Assembly (NCBI GenBank): GCA_003342895.1 | Contig: PTFA01000043.1 | Span: 255,051 to 319,050 of the forward strand | Direction: 5' to 3' | From: Casuarius casuarius | Lineage: Eukaryota; Chordata; Aves; Casuariiformes; Casuariidae | Length of the DNA stretch: 64,000 bases | In this document: piece by piece, positions 48,201 through 59,665 of the stretch | Layout: each line of letters starts with the position of its first letter | Numbering within the stretch: position 1 is the stretch's first letter | Translations under genes and position numbers: made by a program | The notes under the pieces: model-generated | The model's input: the letters and a program-made list of their open reading frames with translations, nothing else | The model's database searches: none | Told to the model about the DNA's origin: nothing

Positions 48201-48786
48201 CCTCAGATCGAAGGGGCAGTTATACATCACAACCTCAACAGGTGACTCAAGATTGAAACGCAGGAGCCAGTCCCTCCGAATTTCCTCGAACACTTATTNT
48301 TGGGCAACTTACGGACTGAACAAGGAATGAAGACATACAGTCCCAACTAAAATTATTAACAGATTCTGGCGTGTGCCTTCGTAGACTTCTCAGCTGCTTT
48401 GCTTTGCGATAAACCTCTCCTTTTTCTCCTAGCTTTGCTCAAGACGGTCTCCTGTTAGGCATCAGGGAGACACAAAGTGTCCCTGACTGAAGCACAGGCT
48501 TCACCGTTAACAAAGGTGCAATCCACACCGATAATGTATTCCTGCGNGTAATGGTCTGAAAGTACTATATTCATGTATGAGCTTTCTCGCAATTATTTAT
48601 TAATGGAACAGATCATATAAGATATTGCTCTTTAATACGCTTGAAAGACTCCCATAAATGCACCAAAGCTTATTCTCCNCTCTTTGCAAAGGTTTATCAG
48701 ATGTAAGGTGAATTCAGGCAGCTACGTTACATCGCTGCGAAACCACCGTGAGGAAGGAGGAAAACCAGGGGCAAAGCAGGAAGATA
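45290..48786. other. Noncoding DNA, no gene supported
   Basis: A pyrimidine-rich (TTTC)-type tract lies at 45521-45556. A short hairpin with 11-bp arms (one mismatch) lies near 48037-48066. Frames between 46554 and 47855 are short and unrecognised. Nothing else is assigned. Confidence 0.42.
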
Positions 48787-48880
48787 TCACGTGAGAGCGC
48801 AGCGCGCTCGGCTCCAACGCGAGAGCACGTGAACCTCCCGTCCCTGCAGCTGTCACATCACAGGGAGTTGCTATGGAGAT
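48787..48880. promoter_or_regulatory. Composite element: two CACGTG E-boxes and an RFX X-box
   Basis: TCACGTGA (48787-48794) is a perfect palindromic E-box. A second, GCACGTGA, lies at 48825-48832, with CpG-rich sequence between them ('gcgcagcgcgctcgg'). At 48867-48880, GTTGCTATGGAGAT fits the RFX X-box consensus (GTTGCCATGGAAAC-like). Three high-information sites in 94 bp suggest a promoter-proximal or enhancer element. No transcript start is evident nearby. Confidence 0.38.
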
Positions 48881-51800
48881 AATTGCAATGTCACAACTAA
48901 AGGCTAATGTCAGTGCGAGGTTTTACACGTAAACGATTGGCTTGTATTTTTAATTTACCCCCAAATTATTGCAACTTCTCCATCAGGAAGAAAATGCGAA
49001 TTGTACATTTATTTTTTGCACCGCAACGTAGCATAACTTCATTGTTTGGGTTCCAGAAGTTTGTACAGAAGTAGGTGTTTTCAAATGCATCTCTAAACAA
49101 CCATACTGAGATAGGAAGATAAAGAAAGCAGAGGCTACACATACACAAGCAATAATATACCTGCATTTTATGAGGCCTGTGCACATGTTTAAGTTATCCN
49201 CCTAACCTGAACCTCATTTAGCAACTCTAACTATTTTATTAACAGCATTAGTCAATAGTTTGAAAAACNCTCTGTTGCCCCAAGAGCTGTCAAGCTGCTG
49301 CCTGGTAAAAATGCATGCAATAAAATGGAATTTTAAATTATCTCCANGCTTGTTCCACCAGGCTCCCTGCCCTGCGCCTCTGAACCGGTGTCCTCCAGCC
49401 GGCGGGGTTAAATTCCCAGCCAGCCCGAGGCCACGCTGCTGGGCTCCTCCGGCCTAACTTCAAAGTGAGCAGGGGCTTCCCGNGGCTGCGGTCCTCTGCC
49501 TGCTGGCAGGCAGCAGCAGGCGTGGGGCTCACAGCAACGCCGACCACAGCGCTGAACTGAGAGCTTTGCGGGGTGGAGACCAGCAAGGGTTGTAAAATGT
49601 CACGTACACCTATGGCTTTCTACAGCACATAAAAATCATTGATACTGCCATCATCGCAGAAGTAGTTTCACCAAAAGCTCTGCTGAGCNACCCACTCCAA
49701 ACGCGACAGTCCAAAACCCAGTGCAAAGTCAAAGCGGAAGAGATTAATCGACCTGTATCCCTCCAAAATATAGGCAAGAGAAGAAAACAAAANGTCCTTA
49801 ACCTGCTNTCATTAGCAACACTCCTTCCTTACGGAGAAAGTCTTTCAATTTAAGCTTATCATTGAGAAAAATGATACGAAACACTGGTGACGAGACGTCG
49901 CAGCCCATGGCGCAGCCTCCGGCGGGGCTCCGGTGCAAGCTGCATCGCGTGGGACGTTCACAGCGGAGCGGACAAGGCGTTTGCCAGCGTACTGCGGGCA
50001 GCACCCTGCAGGGGCAGGGGAGCGGACTGGAGGATCTAATGGCTCTTTTCCACCTCTAAATTTACAATTCACTGACTCAACCTAAGTGCGTCGCGTGGTC
50101 CACTTGCTCGCGCCGTCATTAAGGCAGAGGTAGCTCTCCCTGCGGCCTGGCGAGGCAGCCCACCGGCACCTTGCGCATGTGTAAAATCATATATAGAGAG
50201 AATCCCCCTGATGCAACAACTATATGGTTTCNCTTCTCCACTGTTCTTTCTCCTTTTCGTTTTTATTGCCAAGGATACCTGAAGGAAACACCTTTGCTGC
50301 ACANGACATCAGCCGCTCCTGCGGCTCATTTTGTATTTTACTAAACGCTTTCCATTCGGGACAAGCAACGGTTATGGCACAAATTACGCCCGCGGCCTTC
50401 CTCGAGGAAGGCTGTGTCCCATCTCCGGAGCAGCGTGGTGGTGGCACTGAAATCATCGGTATCAACAACAAAAAGAAAGGAGAAGGAGAGAAAGAAAGGA
50501 TATCTGAAGCAAAGAAGAAAGGAAGCTGGGTTGGAAACTCTTCTATTTTTGAAATGCTCACAAAGCAGGTGTTGATGTATTAGTGGAGAAAGCAGTCTAA
50601 AACTGTAGCAATGTTTATTTCTGTCGACAGCATTACCTTTCTCCTCCNTCATATTAAATGCCTGAAGTGAATTCCAGGAGATAGGAAGCAGANCCTTTTC
50701 CAAAATCACAATACTTGCCTTTAAACCAGGATTGTTGTTCAAATCTATTACAGCTTAAACGTGAATGACATGGCTCAAGAAACGCTCGCTTCTTCTGGCA
50801 TTTTAAACTCAAAGAATTTATTACCATTGTCAGTACACCGAGGATTATTTGAGTATTAGGCAGAAGATNCATTAAAATATAATGTATTTAACGTATAAAA
50901 CATAATGACTGCTATGAGAGTAGGCTCACACTCCAGTAGACAAGCAGAAGTAGGCTCTGCTGGAAGCAATTTGGCCCAGTTTGGAAAAGCTGGCTGTTAA
51001 AATCAAAGTCAAATCCCAAATTGGCTGTTACTAGCTACCTTCAGCAAGCTCTGCTCCTTGTCGCTGTTGCCTGCTCAGCCCATCACGTCTCCTCCTCCAA
51101 CCCAGTGGCTCAGGACCAGGCGCAGACGTCTGAGGTCCCNCTCCAGGCTCCTCTTACATCCCCCCTCCACCATCCTGCTGCAACCCCAGGGCAATGTCCC
51201 CAGGCAGGAAAATCTCTAAGCGCAACGGCTCTCATAACATCATCTTTAAGAGAGCTGGCACCCCTCCATCATCACAACACTGTCTCTTCTGCCTCACATG
51301 GGATCGCTCCAAAGAGAAACCACGTTCAGAAAGGTACCAATTAGATAGCAGGAGCACATGACCGAAAAAGACGGCACAATAGTGGGGAAGTCAGCTGCTA
51401 ATAAGTGAGCCACAGTTCCATAATTTCATAGGAAAAGCCTTGGGGCACAGCCAGATTCTGAAATAAGAAGGCTGTATTTATAGCAATCAGTTTGGTTTGA
51501 CATATTTCCCCTAATATGCTAAATTACTCCTTCACTATCATCATAACTTCCCCTCAGTCATTCCTCAGCATCTTCTATTAGGCTGGCCTAAAAGCACTTA
51601 TCGAGCTTCTCTGGCTGCGACCTCTTTAAAAATGTGTTAATTTTGACAGCAGCCTGCGTGCGGGGCTGAGGACGTGTACAGCACACAATTAACCTGCACA
51701 TCGCCTGCCACTTGCTTTTCGAAAGAGCAAGAGGCTAGTNGGCTCCTAACAAGGCTTTGTTATTTCTAATCTAAGTCCTTTCGTCCCCTTTGCAGGCCCT

Positions 51801-52652
51801 CCTGTACCCTTCTACCCCGACACCTCACAAGCTTGAATCATTAAACTTCCCAACAGAGGTGGAAAGATACTGCCACCTCCACCAGCCTGGTTTCGCAGGA
51901 GGAAATGGAAGAATCCCGTAATTCACGGTATCCCGTGGCCTCAAGGATTCCCTCAATAAGCGTTGGACTCAATAGCTCTAGGACTGCTCCATGCATGATT
52001 TTATGGGCAATTTGTATGACCCACNGTCATACAAAAACACAACTGCAAAATATGTACTTAACAACAATTTGCTCTAATTTCTTGCCCGGGCGTGATGGTG
52101 CTGAGAAGTCCCAGGCAAGATCGTGGCTCTGCTGCGTTACGCTCTGTACATATCTACAGCGAAACAAAGTCCTTGCCCTGAAGAATTTAAAATCTGAACA
52201 GGCAAATCTGTTATGATAAAGCTTGTCAAACCTAATCACCATCCAGCATCTTTGCACGTGCCTCTTCTCTCCCTTCTCAGCCAGTCCCCAAAAGAACAAT
52301 CATTGCAGCCNCGTCCAATTCCCAGGCGAGCGGCGAGCCCTGGTTTGTGGGAATAACGCTGTTTAGTGTTTCATCAGTTTTTCCGTAACAAATACACCCA
52401 GCGATACCTTCGTAATGATCTACTTAACATTGTGCTGTGCTGTCATCAAAATATTAAGTGACAATAATGTAGTTTTTATTCCATTTTTTTAAACAACCTG
52501 CATTCTCGGTCACATCAAATATAGACTATTCCTGTAGAGCCAGGACTGGAAAAAGGATAATGCATTTTTTAAGGAAGGGGGGGGAAATCAGGCTTCTTCA
52601 ACCTTTTTTCCTCCTGCTACTCGGGTGCTTGTCTTTAATGAGCAGCTCCAAA
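48881..52652. other. Noncoding DNA with a GC-rich middle section
   Basis: 49370-50140 is GC-richer with scattered CpGs and frames open on both strands, none recognisable. 50455-50530 is an A/G-rich low-complexity run. 51400-51660 is smooth AT-rich sequence that might be conserved but has no decisive motif. No gene is supported. Confidence 0.42.
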
Positions 52653-52733
52653 TGACAGCTTTAATCACTGCCTCTGGCCACTGAAAGAGGCCGCTAATGA
52701 TAGGAAAGAACAGAGGACCATTTGCATCAATCA
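52653..52733. promoter_or_regulatory. MEIS-POU-PBX motif cluster
   Basis: TGACAG (MEIS core) lies at 52653-52658, TAATCA at 52662-52667 and CTAATGA at 52694-52700. An exact POU octamer, ATTTGCAT (52720-52727), overlaps ATCAATCA (52726-52733), the reverse of the PBX-type TGATTGAT. Octamer beside PBX/HOX and MEIS sites recalls hindbrain-type HOX/PBX enhancers. The function is inferred from motifs only. Confidence 0.35.
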
Positions 52734-53379
52734 GCTCTAGTCTAAATCACTTTTTATGATAATGCACCGAAGCGAAGAAGAACGTCTCTGATGTCTCCTG
52801 CATGATGATGTACCACGGTGCTGTCTCCTCATCTCAGACCTCCACATAAATCTCTTAAAGATGCACACACACCCCACCCTGTGCTGCCAGCGCTGGCCCT
52901 CATTTTCTACACCATTAATGATCTACCACCAGGGTAGAGTCAGGCGAGGTTAAGCAATCAGTTCATTCAGTTTTCCCTTTCTGTGGGGAATGCCCACCGC
53001 TCAAGGGAGAGGGGCGGGGGGCCCAGGGACAATGCCGGATCTGTCAGACAAACACAATTTAGGAGCTGCATAATTCCTAGTTTGCAACCCATTAACATCA
53101 GGAGTCGACACAGAAAAACATTGGGCAAAATCCTGAAGGGTGCTGTCTGCTTAGCACACCACAGGACTGTGCGTCTTCCCCGCACTAAATTTAAAGGCTT
53201 CCAAAGCTTTACTCTGGTGAGTATGCTTTATTTACACAGGAGGGCTTTCAGAGAGACTAATCCCGTAAGTGCAGATTACCCCACACGGAAGGGTTTAGAG
53301 GATCAAGCTGCAGTTCTGTAACACTAAAACAAAAGACCTGACCCCGCACAAGACACCGTCTGATTAGACTGGGCCCAAA

Positions 53380-53470
53380 GATCTAGGCTTGATTTCCGAC
53401 TCGGTCACAGACTCCACAAACTCNGTCCAGCTGAAGCCCCACACCTCAGCCAGGTTCCTGCAACCCAGCC
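53380..53470 (+). mobile_element. MIR-like SINE remnant, sense, partial
   Basis: 'tctaggcttgatttccgactcggtcacagactcc' follows the 'cctgggttctattcccggctctgccacagactcc' block. 'gccccacacctcagccaggttcc' loosely fits the downstream 'tctgtgcctcagtttcc' block. Short and diverged. Confidence 0.33.
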
Positions 53471-54634
53471 TACAGCAACTCCTCATCTGCAGGCTTCAGC
53501 TCCACCTGCATGAACAACTCCAGCTCCACCGGACATGGGCTCTTCCTACATAGGCACTGCGTCCTGCAAATAGGCTCAGAAAGTAGTTGAGCCCTTGAGC
53601 ACTTCTATTAGAAAGCATCAAAGCAAACAAGAATTAAGTCTCTAAGAGGCCCAGAAGCAATGCTCGATATATAAGAAAGAGCAAGATATCCAAAAATCTC
53701 ATGCAGCAAATCTCATGTTGGAAACTCTCATGGAAACACAGCATGGGCTAGGTGTCAAATTGCCTTTGGCTGCTTTGAAGAGCCAGGCTCAATGCTCTGA
53801 GCCTGGTAATGTTGACTAACGCGAGTGCCTAATGGGCTCTCCGCAGACCACACATGCGCGTTGGCATCGGCCCGGTCTGCTGTCCAGACCAGCTTTTCTG
53901 GGATGCACAATGCCCTCCTGCTGGTCATGTGTCAAAACAAGCTCCTTCTGTCAAAGCAAACTAACAGATGCAACATCAGATCCACTAGATTCATGTGGGA
54001 CACACAAATACAGAGGATTTCTTTTATTATTCCCCTTAAGTAAGGGCAAAAAGAGAAGGCAATGTTAATTCAATTTTGGAGTTACTCTATTCTGCTAACT
54101 AGCATGAAGCTGGATGGAAGAAATGACACCAATATCGCTGGCAAGTGCTCACCACAATCAGCCTGATTCTTCAAAACTGTCTACAAAGGCCACAGCGAGC
54201 AATGCNAAGTACTTTATATCCTTTTAGTTTTGACCGACGCTTCTCGGGAAATGCTAATCATCTTTCAGGAACAAGATAAGGAAAAATTCTTCTAATAAGC
54301 ACTTTTATTTAATCTACTGATGCCAATAAAAAATTCTTCTTGCTTATGAAAACAGGTTACCCTCTGCAGGGCTAAATCTTCAAAAGAAAAGAGGGTCCAC
54401 AATTCCAGCGAAAGTCACCGAACACTTTTAATCTCCTGATCTAAACAGGACCACTATGATAAGGTTGAATTTGTTGGGAGTAAAGGATGAAGGAGAAGAA
54501 CTTGTTTAGTGCGAGTGAAGTGCTTACTAACTGAAAATTAAGATACTAAAGCTCTCTAGATGGAAAATCCTTCCAAGAAAATTGCCTCTTTACTAATGCA
54601 TCAGGTTGCATCATTCAGAGCATGTATAAGAAAG

Positions 54635-54672
54635 GTCCTAATAAAGTCAATAAGTCCTAAAAAAGTCAATAA
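54635..54672 (+). repeat. 19-bp perfect-period tandem duplication
   Basis: GTCCTAATAAAGTCAATAA at 54635-54653 is repeated immediately at 54654-54672 with one substitution. It looks like a recent slippage or duplication event. Confidence 0.85.
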
Positions 54673-54689
54673 GGCTCCCGGTGAAGCAC

Positions 54690-54800
54690 NTGGCTCCCAG
54701 TGTAAGGTGGCCAGCCTGGTCCCAGTGGTCAGACACCAGGGCCCAACAAAGCTAATGGAAAGAATCAAAATGACTTCAAGGGGCTTTCGATCAGGGCCTT
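54690..54800. repeat. Sauropsid repeat fragment (gacttcaaggggctttcgatcagggcc)
   Basis: The end of the segment, 'atgacttcaaggggctttcgatcagggcct', matches the familiar bird and turtle repeat end 'ttgacttcaatgggctttggatcaggccc'. The preceding 'gctaatggaaagaa' fits 'gtcaatggaaagac'. The left boundary is uncertain. Confidence 0.45.
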
Positions 54801-54900
54801 AGTAAATGCAAATAAAAAAAGGGAGCCGTACACAACAGCTGTAGCCCTCCTAAGCCTTTCTTTTTTGTAAATGCTTCCCTTGGCGGCTTTATTTCATTTT

Positions 54901-55128
54901 ATTATAATAAACTTCAAAAGGTGTATTTGATCTGCCAGCATGTTTTTCACTGTCCACCAGGAGTTCATTTCAGCTGTGCAATGTAGCAAATACTGTACAT
55001 TAGGTTAATTTTCATTTCAGCTGTACAACATACATTATTGTTTCACTGCTTGGCTTAAGTGAACTCCTGGTGGATATAGTCAAAAACATACCAGCAGATC
55101 AAATGTGCCCTTTGAAGTTTACTATAAT
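54901..55128. repeat. Long imperfect inverted repeat (foldback element)
   Basis: The left arm (54901-54970) and the reverse complement of the right arm (55057-55128) align over 70 positions with 59 identities, 11 substitutions and one 2-base indel. Ten of the 11 differences are transitions. Long matching blocks include 'taaacttcaaa', 'atttgatctgc', 'atgttttt' and 'tccaccaggagttca'. The 86-bp spacer contains a repeat of its own: 'ttcatttcagctgt' at 54964 recurs at 55011. In plus-strand RNA the mismatches would give five G.U and five A.C pairs, so there is no sign of selection for RNA pairing on this strand. Likely candidates are an ancient foldback transposon or a conserved hairpin repeat of the Eulor type. 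No terminal duplication is obvious. Confidence 0.9.
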
Positions 55129-56609
55129 GAAACATCTTTAAAAAAAAGGGGGGGGGGGAGAAGGAAAAAGCTTTTAGAAAGCTTTAAAATACCCTGAATT
55201 GTTTGGAGCATTTTAATGTTTTGGCCTGTCCCTCCTAAAAGCAAGTAACTAGAGATTTCATCCTCTCTAGCCTTTACTCCTCACAGAAGTCACCTGGCAG
55301 ATGGAGTAAAAATGCATCTGCTTGCTGCACCGCTCAGCTCAAGCGAATGCAGAGGCGGTTCGAGCACCGCATCCGCAGACGTCGCCTATGGCGCCTTTTA
55401 GCTTTATGCAAGCAGAGTCCGAAAAGCAACTGAAGTCAATGTGACCNTAAGGCAGGACTGGACCCCAAAGTATATATGTCCAACTTAATTCCAAGAATAT
55501 GCTAAACTTGGTTAAAAACCTCAGTGACCAGAACAAGGTCTTCGAAAATGTCCCAGTCGCAAGTCAACCTCCCTGAATGCAGTTCTCCTGGTTAAAAACA
55601 TGCATCGCTTGTGATTGCACGGGATTTACCAAACACGATCGGTCTTTGCAATAAAGCTGCTGTGCTAAGAGTAGAAAACCTACAGAAGTGCTCAAGCGCG
55701 TGTTAAGGCTGCTGAATTATAACCCACTTCCGTGCGGAACAAACTCACTGTATGTGCAACTAAAGCAAAGCACGTTGCATATTCAGACCGATTTCACAAG
55801 TGCAATGAACGCAAGGGTCTCAGCAGCACTTTGGGGACGGGCAGCAGCNGGAGCCATGGGCGCTCCCCGTACCCTCAAATACCACCCTGCACCCCACGCT
55901 CACGCGNGCTCCCGGGAGAAAGAGCCGACAGCCAGGTCTTCCAGGTCGACAGACTTTAAATGGCTCCGTACTTCTGTCGGGAATTCACAGAGCTGTGCGT
56001 TTCTTTTGTGTTTTTTTTCCTCTGTTATCATCGCACCGCCAAGATCCCATTTTGGACAAAGTAATGAGTATTTGCAACACCCCCCACCGAAAGGAAGAAA
56101 AACAAGACACTTTGTGTACACCATTAGTTTTATGCATCTCGCAAGCACAGTTCCCCAGTTAGAAAATCTCCCACAGCTCTCGGCTCGCTTTGAACAAAAT
56201 AGCGTTGGACTTCTGATGAATAGCTCAGCTCAAAATACACTTGGAGGCCTTTCCTTGAATTTTAACTTGGAGTAAATAACCTACAGTGAAGCTAATTGTA
56301 TTGAAAATTCCNAATATTGAGGAAACGTTACATGTGATAAATATTTACCCTAAAGGAATTCAAAGGGAGGCTGTAACAATTTATTTCTAACCAATATCAA
56401 GTAATATTAAATTGCAGGGAAAATGCAGCCCCAAACCCTATATTTTTCCAACTTGTACTAATGATTGTTCTTTGTGAAAAATGTCAGACAGCCATGTCCT
56501 TTAACCATGCAGCTATCTGCGGTAATGTGGTTTCAGATCCCGTTTTAGCATATTTCATCGCAGCGCACTTTGCAGAACAATGGATTGACTCTGCTTTCCC
56601 TTAAATTGG
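55129..56609. other. Noncoding DNA, includes A8G10 tract and a rejected long ORF
   Basis: Directly after the foldback element is an A8 run followed by G10 (55140-55157). 55425-55480 carries 'gaagtcaatgtgacc...aggactggacccc', a faint sauropsid repeat fragment. The 195-codon frame at 55688-56275 is the longest in the window, but it contains two unknown bases, has no domain I recognise, and overlaps frames in other phases, so I do not call it a gene. Confidence 0.45.
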
Positions 56610-56740
56610 TGGCACTAATTAGAATTACTCCCGATCCTATTCATGTAAACAGTCTTGATGACTTCAGCAGGGCCATTAGTGAAAATAAGGACTCACACAG
56701 AGCAAGGATTTATAGGCTCAAATCCTCTCTATTTGAAGCC
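56610..56740. repeat. Sauropsid repeat fragment, partial
   Basis: 'catgtaaacagtcttgatgacttcagcagggcc' followed by 'aataaggactcacacagagcaaggatttataggctc' matches the order 'tgacttcaatggg...gtaaggactactcacatgagcaaggatttgcaggatc' of a bird and turtle repeat. Moderate divergence. Confidence 0.42.
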
Positions 56741-59114
56741 TCACTAAACTGCAGCCAGTTCCAGCGCAGNGGGAGAAAGCCGAGCAGCGCACAGCATAAG
56801 AGCAGAAGGGAAAAAAAGAGGCACATTTTGGCCACATAAACTGGGAGAAAACCATTCTTTGCAAGAACTGTCCAGTGAGAGACCTGGTGCTGAGATTTTC
56901 AGAACGGGCAAGACTCCAAAATTGAGATGAAGCCAGGGAGGCGAGAGGCCACCGGTGCCCAGCACCCCGCAGTTTCCACCAAAGCGCTCGCTTGAGCGAG
57001 GTATTGAGAACATGTTTATCCGCAGAGGATTTTTTACTCTAAGCTGAACCTGGTGAGGACACGCATGGAAATTTCAATGGCTTCGTTTGGAGCGTGGCTT
57101 GAAAAATTCAGCTCAGCTTCATGTTTCAAACGAACCAGTTCATCCAGCCTTCTTATTTAGTGCCTAAACTCAGTCCATTAAGCTAATGCTAAAGCAGATG
57201 ATTATGAAATGAAAGGTTCTCCTAAAAAGGGAAGGGGGGGAAACTCTACTAATCACTACCAGAAAACATCTGTCTCGAAATGAGGTGTTTTTGATCTATA
57301 CTGTTTGTGATGCAAGAGGAAAGCTTTGCGATCCATATGACAACCAGATCTTCATTTTGTTGGGATTAGGGGTCAGCACGAGGGATGGGGGAGGGAAGAG
57401 CGGGAAGGCAGAGAGCGAAGGAGGGTCCCATAATGAATGCCAGGACGCTTACTCTATAAACACGACCTCCGTAGCACGAGGCACAAGGCCACTTTCAGCA
57501 TTTCTGCTTGCTTTAGAATAGCATAAACCAATTAACAGTTGAAAGTTTTATCCCCCTCGCAGACATAGGAGAGGTTTTTCTTCAAACACCCTTAATTAAA
57601 CACAAAGAGCCGTTTCAAGCCGTAGATGCTGCAGACACAGATCTGGAGGAACACTCATACCGCGCGCGCAAGCCCAGAGAGCAGACGTCAGCAGAAAGTT
57701 GTGTTCCTGTTTATCATTGTCGTAGGTGAAACTAGTTTAGGAAGGAGAACAACATTATCTCTCCTAAAGGACAGCGGGAGAGACGGAGGCAGAGCCTTGC
57801 TCGCTGTCACTGGCATACCAGCACCAGCATCGACAAAGCCTACGTCTGCTGAGTCCCATTCCTTATTCATAGGGTGAAATGGTCTAGAGAGGAAAAAGTG
57901 AAGTGAGGGAAGGTCTTCTACCCAAGAAACAACTCTGAATTCATCCTGCAGCAAGTGAAGAATGTCTTGACATGGAGAGAGCAGCGATGGAGTGCTCAGA
58001 GAAGAGGTCTATGAATCGTTTGCTTGTTCCGTCTTTAGCTTACCCTGTGGCTTTGGCATTTTAGTCAACCACTCCTACATAAAATGATGAATTTGGCTTT
58101 CTGATCTTATAGGGGAGTGCCTTAAAAGTGCTTGGAGATCTTCAGGTAAACAAGAATAGTAGTCTGGATTATATTCCTAGAGGTATCCACCCCAAGATTT
58201 CAAAAGGGAAGTTCCACACCGCAGGAATTTTTGGTAAAATGAGAGACACGCGACTCATACGATGCCTTTCATATTGGATTATGAAAAAAGAATCTGTATT
58301 ACAAGGGCAACAGAAGTTTTTTTTTTCACTGAGACTGGCATAAGCACCTGACAACTTGCATTATAATGAACACTGTTATTTCAGGGTTGTGTTTAACATN
58401 GCTCCTTATCTTTACCAGTACACACAGCCCTGTATGCTAGGTTGAACAGGCTAAGTGAATACATGACTCCCTCCCTTCTCCTGCTCCCCTTGTGTTTTAA
58501 CCATACACAAGAGTGTACAATTAGAACGGCTTAATTAATCCTCAAACTTTAAAGTGATGGTGAGAGGAATGCTCAACTACTGTATAAATGCATGCAACCA
58601 CTTCCAAAAGAGATATCCAGAATCTTCTGCAGCGTACGAAGATGCTCAAGGCGCTGGGTGAGTGGATTCCCACTCATCGTCATGCACCTGCATGGCTCGC
58701 AAGCCACAGGGAACCCTGGACCTTACAATGTTCATACCCAAATATCTTTATGCGAAGATTTAGGCATATATTCTTGGAAAAACAGCAAGTCAGACAGCAA
58801 GCTTTTCTACAGCACAAGCAACATGTTATTCCTATTTACCTCTGACTTTCCAGCTGACCTTCCCAGCCACGTTAGAGGCCGCAGTGATTTTTTTCCCATT
58901 TCCCTTCCATGCTAAAGGCACAATCTTCCCATTTGGATTCTGGACCCGCTGCAGCTATCCATATCTTTCTCACCTTGAGATTAAGGCTACAATGGCATGC
59001 TCTCAGTGGGCTTGCATCTTTAGGTCAGTTGGAAACTTGAGCTGGAGGAAAAGGCTGCTGCCTACTTATTAAGTGGTGTGTCACAAGGAAAGCTTATTAC
59101 AGCAGTGCTCTGAA
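56741..59114. other. Noncoding DNA, no gene supported
   Basis: A G-run lies near 57232-57240 and a short CG alternation near 57660. Frames of up to about 107 codons, such as 58592-58915, are unrecognised. Nothing else is assigned. Confidence 0.42.
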
Positions 59115-59230
59115 ATCTGTGTTGGCTTCTGATTAGTTTTCTGGTGGAATTAAGGTTTTGGTTTTGACCTACAAAGCAGTGAATGCTTTGGGCACTAATT
59201 ACTTAAAAGCTCATTTCTCTCTCTCTGTAG
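59115..59230 (+). mobile_element. LINE reverse-transcriptase C-terminal remnant
   Basis: Translation gives CWLLISFLVEL in one frame, then after a frameshift KVLVLTYKAVNALGTNYL in another. Together they follow the conserved C-terminal end of LINE ORF2 proteins of the L2/CR1/Rex1-like type, HWLPVxxRIxFKVLxLxxKALNGLGPxYL. A stop codon and the frameshift show it is dead. Downstream sequence is no longer recognisable, as a DNA-transposon-like segment begins about 50 bp on. The clade cannot be set from so short a piece. Confidence 0.5.
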
Positions 59231-59279
59231 TAACATGACAAGTTGTGGTTAGTGTGTGCTCTTGAGCTGACAGTCCCTT

Positions 59280-59665
59280 GGGGGGTGTCTTCACTGCAAA
59301 GTTAACTTGAATAACTCAAGTCCTATCAACACACAGAAGTCTTTCACTCAGAGCCCAGACATGCTCTTTAATTCTCTCATCAAGGGGCATAAAGTAAACC
59401 TTACGCACTGCTAACACTCAGGCTAACATGACATGTCCATCATGTAAACACAGGCTGCTGGAACGTATATGCTGGGAGCGGCCTAATGTCATGTCACAGT
59501 TCCTCCCAGCTTCCCAGCAGGGACAAACAGGTGCTGCCACCGTTAACTGAGAAGGGATTAATGAAGTGGCCAAAGTTACTATTACCCAAGGAACATGGCC
59601 TGGANGCACCAGGCAGAAGGGAGTAAGGCCGGACGATCCCAACACAGTAAATGCTGCAGTGTGAT
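59280..59665. mobile_element. DNA-transposon-like segment (gtgtcttcactgcaaagttaac end)
   Basis: The start 'gggtgtcttcactgcaaagttaact' matches the common sauropsid transposon end 'gggtgtctacactgcaaagttaact'. The following 'cctatcaacacacagaag' fits an internal 'gtccacacaggaag' block. A matching right end is not clear; 'gctgcagtgtg' near 59652 is the best candidate. The frame at 59418-59645 (minus) shows no transposase. Confidence 0.35.

Noticed and set aside
55355..55372. tRNA B-box-like 'ggttcgag'
   Set aside because: No A box at the right distance and no cloverleaf arms can be drawn.
55688..56275. Longest open frame (195 codons, plus)
   Set aside because: No recognisable domain, two unknown bases, alternative frames open over the same region, and no splice or promoter context.
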